Positions 1 through 5,862 of a DNA stretch of 9,772 nucleotides are shown here, piece by piece; the stretch's first letter is position 1, and every line of letters begins with the position of its first letter. The notes under the pieces were generated by a model. The model had not been told where the DNA came from. It made no database searches and saw only the letters and a list, made by a program, of their open reading frames with translations. Origin of the DNA: an uncultured Erysipelotrichaceae bacterium (lineage in GTDB: Bacteria > Bacillota_I > Bacilli_A > Erysipelotrichales > Erysipelotrichaceae); NCBI GenBank assembly GCA_902796465.1, contig CADBPK010000231.1, positions 1-9,772 of the forward strand. Reading direction: 5' to 3'. The translations under genes were made by a program, and so were the position numbers.

Positions 1-1
1 C

Positions 2-2209
2 GGGCTGATCTTCCAGGGACTGAAGCCGATCTACTGGTCTCCGTTCAATGAAACAGCTGTCGCCGACAGTGAGATCGTATACCGCGATGTCAAGGACGCT
101 ACGATCTACCTGGCTTTCCCGGTCGCAGACGGGAAAGGCATCCTTGATGATCAGGATTATTTCGTCATCTGGACAACAACACCTTGGACCATCCCGGCCA
201 ACCAGGCAGTATCCCTGAATCCGGATCTTGTTTATGCGGAAGTTCAGACAGAAAAGGGAAAACTGATCTTCCTTGAATCCATGGCAGACCGTCTGCTTGA
301 AAAGTTCAAGCTGGAGAATCAGGGTGTCCTCCGTACATTCAAAGGACGTGAACTTGAGAATATCACATATCACCATGTAGTTCTGGATAAAGACTGTCCT
401 GTCATCGTCGGTGATCATGTTACGGATGAAGACGGTACCGGCTGTGTCCATACTGCCGGCGGTCATGGTCTTGATGACTATTTTGTCCTGCAGAAATACG
501 GAATCGATCCGATCTGCACAGTGGATGAAAAGGGTTATATGAACGAAGAAGCCGGCAGTGTATGCCAGGGTCTCTTCTTCGAGGACTGTTCCAAAAAGAT
601 CATCACCATGATGAATGAAAAGGGCTTTCTGCTGGCTGTTGAAAGCATGGTTCACTCCTATCCGCATGACGACCGTCTGAAGAAAAAGGTCATCTTCCGT
701 GCTGCCAAGCAGTGGTTCTGCTCTATCGACAAGGTTCGTACAGAAGTTCTGGACCAGATCCAGAATCATGTTACATGGCATAACGAATGGGGCCAGATCC
801 GCATGTACAACATGATCAAGGACCGCGGTGACTGGTGTATTTCAAGACAGCGTCTGTGGGGCGTGCCGATCCCGATCATCTATTGTGAAGACGGTACACC
901 GCTCATGGAAAAGGAAGTATTTGACCATATCGCCGATCTGTTTGAAGAATACGGCTCCAATGTTTGGTTTGAAAGAGACGCAAAAGGTCTTCTGCCGGAA
1001 GGCTATACAAACGAAAAATCTCCGAACGGAGTATTCACAAAGGAATCCGACATCATGGACGTATGGTTTGATTCCGGTTCCTCCTGGAATGAACTGGAAG
1101 CACGCGGTGGAGAATATCCGTGCGATATCTACTTCGAAGGTTCCGATCAGTACCGTGGATGGTTCAATTCTTCCATGATCGTCGGCGTGGCAGTCAAGGG
1201 AGGAGCGCCGTACCGCGAAGTTCTTTCCCATGGCTACGTTGTTGACTCGAAGGGTGAGAAGATGTCCAAATCGGTCGGAAATGTTGTAAACCCGATGGAT
1301 ATCATCAACCAGAACGGTGCTGATGTATTCAGGCTCTGGGCTATGACATCCGACTTCAAGGCAGACCTGAAGCTTGGCCCGTCCAATATCAAGCAGGTAT
1401 CCGACCAGTACAGAAAGATCCGCAATACATTCCGTTTCCTGCTCGGCAATATCAATCCGTCTGACTTTGATCCGAAGAAGGATATGCTGCCGTATGAAGA
1501 ACTGGAGAAGGAAGACCGTTACATCCTCGTCCAGCTGAATGATGTTGTGAAGGAAGTCCGTGCAGATGTTCTGGCATATGATTATGTAGCTGCCAACAAA
1601 GCTCTCATGAACTTCATGGTCAATGAACTGAGTTCCTATTACTGTGATTTCACAAAGGATATCCTGTACTGCAGCGGTGCTGATGACCGCAGAAGAAGAC
1701 AGGTACAGACAGTTTACTGGCAGTCTGTTGACAAGCTGGTAAGGCTCTGGGCGCCGTTCCTTGCTTATACGGCAGAGGAAGTATGGAGTCACTTCAGCGA
1801 TGATGCAGAACCTTCCGTACATTACATGAGCTATCCGGAAGTTGAAGAATACGCAGACGCTGAAGAACTGAAGGAAGTATTCGGCAAACTGCTGAAGGTC
1901 CGTTCCGAAGTCAACAAGGCGCTGGAAAATGCGCGTAACGATAAGATGATCGCATCCGCACAGGAAGCATGCGTTACTCTGGCATGCAGCGATGAGGAAA
2001 AAGAACTGCTTGAAAAGACACTCGGAAACAGCCTTGGCCAGTGGCTGATCGTTTCCAAAGCCGTCCTTGTCAGCGGCGAAGGAAATGTTGAAGTATCCAG
2101 AGCTGCCGGCACAAAGTGCCCGAGATGCTGGAATTACAGCGAAGAAGCAGATGAAAACGATCTTTGTCCAAGATGCCACAGCGTCATGGCAAAAATGATC
2201 ACACGCTGA
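2..2209 (+). CDS. ileS: Isoleucyl-tRNA synthetase, 5'-truncated by window edge
   Basis: Cytoplasmic class I aminoacyl-tRNA synthetase that charges tRNA-Ile and edits mis-activated valine. The reading frame is open from base 2, so 735 residues are visible; bacterial IleS is usually about 900-930 residues, so roughly 190 N-terminal residues, including the HIGH motif, lie outside. Fragment residues 57-67 read WTTTPWTIPAN (CP1 editing domain). Residues 150-159 (HTAGGHGLDD) are the second editing motif, normally HTAPGHGxDD, with both aspartates kept. GSDQYRGWF (380-388) and KMSKS (420-424) belong to the catalytic core, and the anticodon-binding helical region follows. Cysteines 706, 709, 722 and 725 (CPRC...CPRC) form the C-terminal zinc knuckle. 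The ATG at 281 is internal, not the true start. The gene ends at TGA 2207-2209, just before a terminator. No upstream regulator can be judged because the 5' end is missing. Confidence 0.97.
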   Translation, partial: GLIFQGLKPIYWSPFNETAVADSEIVYRDVKDATIYLAFPVADGKGILDDQDYFVIWTTTPWTIPANQAVSLNPDLVYAEVQTEKGKLIFLESMADRLLEKFKLENQGVLRTFKGRELENITYHHVVLDKDCPVIVGDHVTDEDGTGCVHTAGGHGLDDYFVLQKYGIDPICTVDEKGYMNEEAGSVCQGLFFEDCSKKIITMMNEKGFLLAVESMVHSYPHDDRLKKKVIFRAAKQWFCSIDKVRTEVLDQIQNHVTWHNEWGQIRMYNMIKDRGDWCISRQRLWGVPIPIIYCEDGTPLMEKEVFDHIADLFEEYGSNVWFERDAKGLLPEGYTNEKSPNGVFTKESDIMDVWFDSGSSWNELEARGGEYPCDIYFEGSDQYRGWFNSSMIVGVAVKGGAPYREVLSHGYVVDSKGEKMSKSVGNVVNPMDIINQNGADVFRLWAMTSDFKADLKLGPSNIKQVSDQYRKIRNTFRFLLGNINPSDFDPKKDMLPYEELEKEDRYILVQLNDVVKEVRADVLAYDYVAANKALMNFMVNELSSYYCDFTKDILYCSGADDRRRRQVQTVYWQSVDKLVRLWAPFLAYTAEEVWSHFSDDAEPSVHYMSYPEVEEYADAEELKEVFGKLLKVRSEVNKALENARNDKMIASAQEACVTLACSDEEKELLEKTLGNSLGQWLIVSKAVLVSGEGNVEVSRAAGTKCPRCWNYSEEADENDLCPRCHSVMAKMITR

Positions 2210-2220
2210 CAGAACATAAG

Positions 2221-2252
2221 AAAACCTCTGTTGTAATGAACAGAGGTTTTTT
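2221..2252. terminator. Bidirectional intrinsic terminator between ileS and glutamine synthetase
   Basis: A perfect 12-bp inverted repeat, AAAACCTCTGTT (2221-2232) and AACAGAGGTTTT (2239-2250), encloses a 6-nt loop. On the plus strand the stem runs into six T's (2247-2252), ending ileS transcripts. Read on the minus strand the stem also ends in four T's, so it can stop the convergent glutamine synthetase transcript as well. The two genes are only 48 nt apart and this hairpin fills most of that gap. Confidence 0.9.
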
Positions 2253-2257
2253 CATGC

Positions 2258-4348
2258 TCAGAGATTGAACAACATGTCCTCATAAAGAGGAAGTTTATAG
2301 AATTCCCTGGAAGCGATCTCTTCATATGAATCTATAACAGCTCTCACATCATCCATCAGCGGTCGGACTTTATAATAGATGTCTTTTCCGTTTGCAAAGA
2401 TATTGGTTCCGGAAATTGCTTTTTCAAATCCGGCACTGAGTGCTGTGACCGCAGTATCCAGGCTGTCGATCATTTCCGAGAGTTTTGCGGTCCGTGCCTT
2501 TACGAACTTCGGCGCTGTCTTGCCGGCGCTGTTCAGGGCATTTGCGTAGAAGTTCAGTTCTGCCGTCATGGCCGGAAGAACTTCCTTTTTAGCCATTTCG
2601 ATCAGAGTGCGCACTTCAATGCCCATGATGGCGTTGTAACGTTCGCCCAGGATCGTCTTGTTTGCGCTGAGCTCCTTCTCGGAATAGATGCCCAGTTTTG
2701 TGAACAGTTCAACAACAGCCGGTGCGGAAAGAACATCCACAGCTTCAATAAAGGACTTGACGGAAGGAAGACCTCTTCTTTCCGCTTCCTTGATCCATTC
2801 CTCACTGTAACCGTCGCCGGAGAAAAGCACACGCTTGTGGTCGTGGATGATATTCCGGCAGATCTCCAGCGCTTTTTCCCTGACATCCTGCAGGTATTTG
2901 ATGCCGTCAAGCTGATCCGCGATCTCGTTGAGGGCTTCTGCCATGATGGCATTCAGGACCGTGTTCGGGAAAGATGAGGACATGGAAGATCCCAGCATAC
3001 GGAATTCGAATTTGTTGCCGGTGAAGGCAACCGGGCTCGTCCGGTTCCTGTCAGCGTTATCATGCGGGATGTAGGCAAGATGGGAAACAGGATTGAAGTC
3101 TGTCTTGTCCTTCAGTTTGCTTCCGGTATTCTTGCCTTTATAGATCGAATACAGAATGTCTTCGATATAACTGCCCAGATAGATGGAGATGATAGCAGGC
3201 GGGGCTTCGTTGGCACCGAGACGGTGATCGTTTCCGGCACAGGAAGCACTGAGCCGCATCAGGACAGGGTAGGTGTCCACTGCTTTGATAAACGCGCAGA
3301 TGAAGACAAGGAAACGAATATTCTCGCTTGGCTTGTCACCCGGCGCGAACAGATTCTGTCCGTCATCCGTCACGATGGAATAATTGTCGTGCTTGCCGGA
3401 ACCATTGATGCCGGCAAACGGTTTTTCATGTAAAAGGCAGGCAAGTCCATGCTTGGCGGCTGTCTTCTTGAGAATATCCATCGTCAGCTGGTTCTGATCT
3501 GCGGCTACGTTTCCGGCGCAGTATACAGGCGCCAGTTCAAACTGGCCCGGAGCGACTTCGTTATGTTCGGTTTTCGCGTAGATGCCGAGTTTCCATAATT
3601 CCCCGTTGACTTCCTTCATGAATGCGGAGACCCTTGTGGGAATGGAACCGAAATAATGATCATCCAGTTCCTGCCGTTTTGGGGCTGCTGTTCCGAACAG
3701 GGTCCTTCCCGTCAGCCGGAGATCCAGACGGCGGTCAAAGTATTTTTTATCGATCAGGAAATATTCCTGTTCCAGACCTACGGAAATATTGCAGGATTTT
3801 ACATCCTTGTCACCAAGCATATTGACGACACGGGTACTTGCTTTGCTTAAGGCGTTGATCGATTTGAGAAGTGGTTCCTTGCGGTCCAGTGCCTCACCTG
3901 TATAGGAAACGAATACAGTCGGGATACATAAAACATTATCGCGGACAAATACCGGGCTCGTTACATCCCAGTATGTATAGCCTCTGGCTTCAAACGTAGC
4001 CCTTAAGCCGCCGCTCGGAAAACTGGACGCGTCCGGTTCGCCTTTGATAAGCATCTTTCCGGAGAAGCGCCGGATCGGCTGTCCGTTCGCACCGGGCTCG
4101 ATAAACGCATCATGCTTTTCTGCTGTACCGCCGGTCAGAGGCTGGAACCAGTGCGTAAAATGAGTGGCTCCTTTTTCCATGGCCCATTGCTTCATCGCAT
4201 GTGCGATCGCATCCGCAGTATGCCGGTCGAGCATTTCCTCGTTGGCAACGGATTTTTTCCATGCTTTGAAAACAGGTTTCGGAAGCATTTCTTCCATATC
4301 CTGTTCGCTGAAGATCATTTCACCGAAAGAATCATATTGCTTTTCCAT
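2258..4348 (-). CDS. glnN: Type III glutamine synthetase (GSIII)
   Basis: Makes glutamine from glutamate, ammonia and ATP in the cytoplasm, the main ammonium assimilation step. At 696 residues it matches the GSIII family (about 700) and is much longer than GSI/GSII (about 350-470). Visible motifs include FPSGGLRATFEARGY (about 110-124), VGLEQEYFLID (190-200, metal-binding glutamates), HNEVAPGQFELAP (262-274), NGSGKHDNYS (315-324, the GS catalytic histidine loop), RLSASCAGNDHRLGANEAPP (365-384) and NKFEFRMLGSS (445-455). The C-terminal third is helical, as in GSIII. Start choice is firm: the minus-strand leader has AAAGGAGG (4355-4362) six nt before the ATG. A near-consensus promoter lies about 27 nt upstream of the start codon. 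It is monocistronic, with metK upstream on the same strand but separated by a 173-nt AT-rich spacer. The symbol follows Bacteroides-type glnN usage; some annotations would use glnA. Confidence 0.96.
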   Translation of the reverse strand: MEKQYDSFGEMIFSEQDMEEMLPKPVFKAWKKSVANEEMLDRHTADAIAHAMKQWAMEKGATHFTHWFQPLTGGTAEKHDAFIEPGANGQPIRRFSGKMLIKGEPDASSFPSGGLRATFEARGYTYWDVTSPVFVRDNVLCIPTVFVSYTGEALDRKEPLLKSINALSKASTRVVNMLGDKDVKSCNISVGLEQEYFLIDKKYFDRRLDLRLTGRTLFGTAAPKRQELDDHYFGSIPTRVSAFMKEVNGELWKLGIYAKTEHNEVAPGQFELAPVYCAGNVAADQNQLTMDILKKTAAKHGLACLLHEKPFAGINGSGKHDNYSIVTDDGQNLFAPGDKPSENIRFLVFICAFIKAVDTYPVLMRLSASCAGNDHRLGANEAPPAIISIYLGSYIEDILYSIYKGKNTGSKLKDKTDFNPVSHLAYIPHDNADRNRTSPVAFTGNKFEFRMLGSSMSSSFPNTVLNAIMAEALNEIADQLDGIKYLQDVREKALEICRNIIHDHKRVLFSGDGYSEEWIKEAERRGLPSVKSFIEAVDVLSAPAVVELFTKLGIYSEKELSANKTILGERYNAIMGIEVRTLIEMAKKEVLPAMTAELNFYANALNSAGKTAPKFVKARTAKLSEMIDSLDTAVTALSAGFEKAISGTNIFANGKDIYYKVRPLMDDVRAVIDSYEEIASREFYKLPLYEDMLFNL

Positions 4349-4374
4349 GATAAGCCTCCTTTTATATATGAAAA

Positions 4375-4403
4375 AGTGTAGGAGTATCTTTGTGCTATGT
4401 CAA
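4375..4403 (-). promoter_or_regulatory. Sigma-A promoter of glutamine synthetase
   Basis: On the minus strand a perfect TTGACA -35 (4398-4403) is followed by a 17-nt spacer and TACACT (4375-4380; 4 of 6 matches to TATAAT). Transcription would start near 4368, leaving a leader of only about 20 nt that contains the strong AAAGGAGG ribosome binding site at 4355-4362. So short a leader leaves no room for a riboswitch, and any nitrogen control would have to act on the promoter itself. Confidence 0.8.
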
Positions 4404-4405
4404 TT

Positions 4406-4461
4406 AAAAATCAGAAAAATAATAAAAAACTGAAAAATAATAAAAAAAACGAAGAAAAAAA
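4406..4461. promoter_or_regulatory. Phased A-tracts / UP-like element upstream of glutamine synthetase promoter
   Basis: Immediately upstream (in minus-strand sense) of the -35 box, plus-strand A-tracts of 5-8 bases begin at 4406, 4415, 4424, 4433, 4442 and 4455, that is about every 9 nt. The unit GAAAAATAATAAAAA occurs twice in tandem (from 4414 and from 4432, period 18). Such near-helical phasing predicts curved DNA, and the T-rich minus strand resembles an UP element contacted by the RNA polymerase alpha subunit. The role is inferred; the repeat and spacing are seen directly. Confidence 0.5.
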
Positions 4462-4492
4462 CCGGATAAAATAAAAAAATCCAGATTTTTTT
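4455..4492 (-). terminator. Probable AT-rich terminator after metK
   Basis: Read on the minus strand, about 30 nt after the metK stop, an A-rich arm carrying TCTGGAT (4479-4492) can pair with ATCCGG followed by seven T's (4455-4467), around an 11-nt T-rich loop. The pairing has one U-G wobble and one mismatch. The arm 4473-4492 can alternatively fold on itself, as AAAAAAAT and ATTTTTTT around CCAG. It is the only terminator-like structure seen between metK and glutamine synthetase, but it is GC-poor, so confidence is moderate. Confidence 0.5.
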
Positions 4493-4512
4493 AATGAAAT
4501 CCAGATTTTTTT
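4477..4512. repeat. Short direct repeat of a palindromic AAATCCAGATTTTTTT element
   Basis: The 16-nt sequence AAATCCAGATTTTTTT occurs at 4477-4492 and again at 4497-4512, 20 nt apart centre to centre. Each copy is internally symmetric (AAATC-CA-GATTT). The pair lies in the 3' untranslated region of metK, and the first copy forms one arm of the proposed terminator. It may be a local duplication or a tandem binding site. Confidence 0.6.
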
Positions 4513-4521
4513 TGAATACTT

Positions 4522-5613
4522 TTAATATTCGATCTTTTTGAACTGTTCCCACGGGAGATCCGGCTTGCCGAAATGACCGTAATTGACAGCCTTGTGATAG
4601 ATTGGCTTTCTGAGATCCAGTTCCCTGATGATATTGGATACCCGGAAGTCAAAATTCTGTTCGATGATACGGAGCAGTTCATCATCGCTGAAACGTCCTG
4701 TTCCGTAGGTCTCAATATGCAGGGAAAGCGGTTCTTTCCGCCCGATCGCGTAGGACAGCTGCAGAAGGCATTTGCCGCACAGTCCGTTGGCCACGAGGTT
4801 GCGGCATACATATCTTGCGTAATAGGCAGCTGAACGGTCAACTTTTGTCGGATCCTTGGAAGAGAAGCATCCGCCGCCGATCGGTGCATATCCGCCGTAG
4901 GAATCTACGACGATCTTTCTTCCGGTCGTGCCGGAATCCCCGAAACTGCCGCCGACGATAAAGCTGCCGGACGGATTGATCAGGAATTTCGTGTCAGCGT
5001 CGATATATGCCGGATCGATGACCGGCAGGATCACTTCATTCAGGATCAGGTCATGGAGCTCTTCCTGTGAGATCTCTGCCGTATGCTGGGTGGAGACGAC
5101 CACAGTATCCACACGGACAACTTTGTCATCATCATATTCAGCGGTGACCTGTGTTTTTCCGTCCGGTTTCAGACGCGGATCCTTTCTGCGTACTTCTTCC
5201 AGTCTGGCTGCCAGTTTATGCGCACAGTCGATCGCAAAGGGCATATAATTGTCCGTTTCACTGCAGGCATACCCGAACATGATGCCCTGGTCGCCGGCCG
5301 CGACGGAATCCTGATCAACAGCGTCATTGATCTCCGCGGACTGTCTGCTGATTTTGAGCAGGACATTATACTTTTCATCATAGCCGATATCCCGGATCAC
5401 TTTGCGTGCAATGGCTGCATAATCAAGATCTGCTTTTGTATTGGCTTCACCGTAGATGAGGACGAAGTCGTCCTTGATGGTCGCTTCCACAGCCATGTGG
5501 CTGTCCGGATCCTGTGCCAAAGCCGCATCCAGGATGTGATCCGCGATGGAATCGCAGACCTTATCGGGATGTCCGCTGGTAACGGATTCCGAGGTAAAAA
5601 ATACTTTAGACAT
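4522..5613 (-). CDS. metK: S-adenosylmethionine synthetase (divergent)
   Basis: Makes S-adenosylmethionine from methionine and ATP, releasing phosphate and pyrophosphate; cytoplasmic, normally a tetramer. The 363 residues are a little short for bacterial MetK (about 380-400). Recognisable motifs are SGHPDKVCDSIADHILD (13-29), the AAGDQGIMFGYA loop (105-116), TGRKIVVDSYGG (230-241) and KDPTKVDRSAAYYAR (253-267). The end, GHFGKPDLPWEQFKKIEY, is compact and lacks the usual tail. Several active-site loops depart from consensus: GGGCFSSKD for GGGAFSGKD (246-254), isoleucine 245 where histidine normally precedes GGGAF, and GGSFGDSGTTGRK for GGPQGDAGLTGRK (220-232). Metal- and phosphate-binding D, K and E residues appear kept. 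The start at 5613 follows AAAGGAG with a 10-nt gap. The leader holds a SAM-I-like riboswitch, which independently supports the assignment and implies feedback control by the product. Monocistronic, divergent from the AI-2E family gene. Confidence 0.95.
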   Translation of the reverse strand: MSKVFFTSESVTSGHPDKVCDSIADHILDAALAQDPDSHMAVEATIKDDFVLIYGEANTKADLDYAAIARKVIRDIGYDEKYNVLLKISRQSAEINDAVDQDSVAAGDQGIMFGYACSETDNYMPFAIDCAHKLAARLEEVRRKDPRLKPDGKTQVTAEYDDDKVVRVDTVVVSTQHTAEISQEELHDLILNEVILPVIDPAYIDADTKFLINPSGSFIVGGSFGDSGTTGRKIVVDSYGGYAPIGGGCFSSKDPTKVDRSAAYYARYVCRNLVANGLCGKCLLQLSYAIGRKEPLSLHIETYGTGRFSDDELLRIIEQNFDFRVSNIIRELDLRKPIYHKAVNYGHFGKPDLPWEQFKKIEY

Positions 5614-5623
5614 AAAATAAAAA

Positions 5624-5649
5624 CTCCTTTCTGTCTATCACGCAAGGAG
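5624..5649 (-). promoter_or_regulatory. metK Shine-Dalgarno and complementary anti-Shine-Dalgarno
   Basis: The metK ribosome binding site AAGGAG (plus coordinates 5624-5629) is perfectly complementary to CUCCUU at 5644-5649, located between P4 and the 3' strand of P1 in the leader RNA. The 14 nt between them contain the P1 3' strand. Pairing would hide the ribosome binding site and form a pseudoknot-like arrangement with P1. The hairpin is also followed by a U-rich stretch (UUUUUAUUUU) just before the start codon, so attenuation by termination cannot be excluded. Which state SAM favours is not evident from sequence. Confidence 0.55.
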
Positions 5650-5756
5650 CCTCAATAAAATACTGTCTTACTTTATCGATGTCAGCGGAACCACCTTACT
5701 TGTGCAGGTTGGTATGGGATCACAGAGCTGACTCTCTTCCCCAATTCGTGATAAAC
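5633..5756 (-). ncRNA. SAM-I-family riboswitch in the metK leader
   Basis: The minus-strand leader folds by hand as a SAM-I-type four-way junction. P1 is 10 bp (5747-5756 with 5633-5642: GUUUAUCACG and CGUGAUAGAC, one G-U). P2 (5716-5742) has outer GGG/CCC and inner AGAG/CUCU helices around a GA/GUGAU internal loop that resembles the SAM-I kink-turn. The P2 loop GUCAGC (5727-5732) is perfectly complementary to GCUGAC (5681-5686) just after P3, the SAM-I pseudoknot position. P3 (about 5687-5713) has CC-AA-CCU facing AGG-U-GG, matching the ligand-contacting AA/U internal loop. P4 is a 10-bp hairpin (5653-5678). The location before metK fits product feedback. The unusual parts are the 10-nt AGGCUCCUUG stretch between P4 and P1, where SAM-I has a short purine-rich GAAAG-type joint, and the lack of a separate downstream terminator. 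SAM-IV or the SAM-I/IV variant are alternatives. Confidence 0.78.
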
Positions 5757-5764
5757 GTATAAGT

Positions 5765-5793
5765 ATTTAAGCATTATCATGCATAAATGTCAA
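5765..5793 (-). promoter_or_regulatory. metK promoter
   Basis: On the minus strand a perfect TTGACA (5788-5793) is followed by a 17-nt spacer and TTAAAT (5765-5770; 4 of 6). The predicted start near 5758 lies only a few nt before the first base of riboswitch P1 (5756), so promoter and aptamer positions support each other. A GATAAT inside the spacer could serve as an alternative -10 box but lacks a matching -35. Confidence 0.7.
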
Positions 5794-5833
5794 TAAATAT
5801 TAAACAATTCCGGAATGAGAATACGCTGAAACA

Positions 5834-5842
5834 TGCTATAAT
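5834..5842 (+). promoter_or_regulatory. Extended -10 promoter of the AI-2E family gene
   Basis: TGCTATAAT (5834-5842) is a perfect TATAAT with the extended TG one base upstream. No convincing -35 hexamer sits 16-18 nt before it, which is typical of extended -10 promoters. Transcription would start near 5849, giving a leader of about 14 nt that carries AGGA (5851-5854) eight nt before the ATG. Confidence 0.65.
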
Positions 5843-5862
5843 GCATTAACAGGACATTATAT

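Noticed and set aside
842..2179. Long minus-strand open frame (445 codons) opposite ileS
   Set aside because: It is fully antisense to an unmistakable ileS, has no recognisable domain or ribosome binding site, and its cysteine/phenylalanine-rich composition is typical of a frame shadow.
4369..4410. Glutamine or other riboswitch ahead of glutamine synthetase
   Set aside because: The predicted leader is only about 20 nt, too short for an aptamer.
4349..4521. Small RNA or small gene in the 173-nt spacer between metK and glutamine synthetase
   Set aside because: Only A/T-tracts, a glutamine synthetase promoter and a terminator-like fold are visible; there is no convincing open frame or independent promoter.
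5083..5658. Plus-strand frame of 191 codons antisense to metK and its leader
   Set aside because: It lies opposite metK and the riboswitch and has no recognisable domain.
5678..5700. Possible T-box motif in the metK leader (AAGGTGGTTCCGC resembles the T-box GGTGGNACCGCG)
   Set aside because: There is room for only about 60-75 nt of RNA before it, so no Stem I with a specifier loop fits. The same bases are better explained as P3 and J3/4 of a SAM-I-type fold with a matching pseudoknot and P1.
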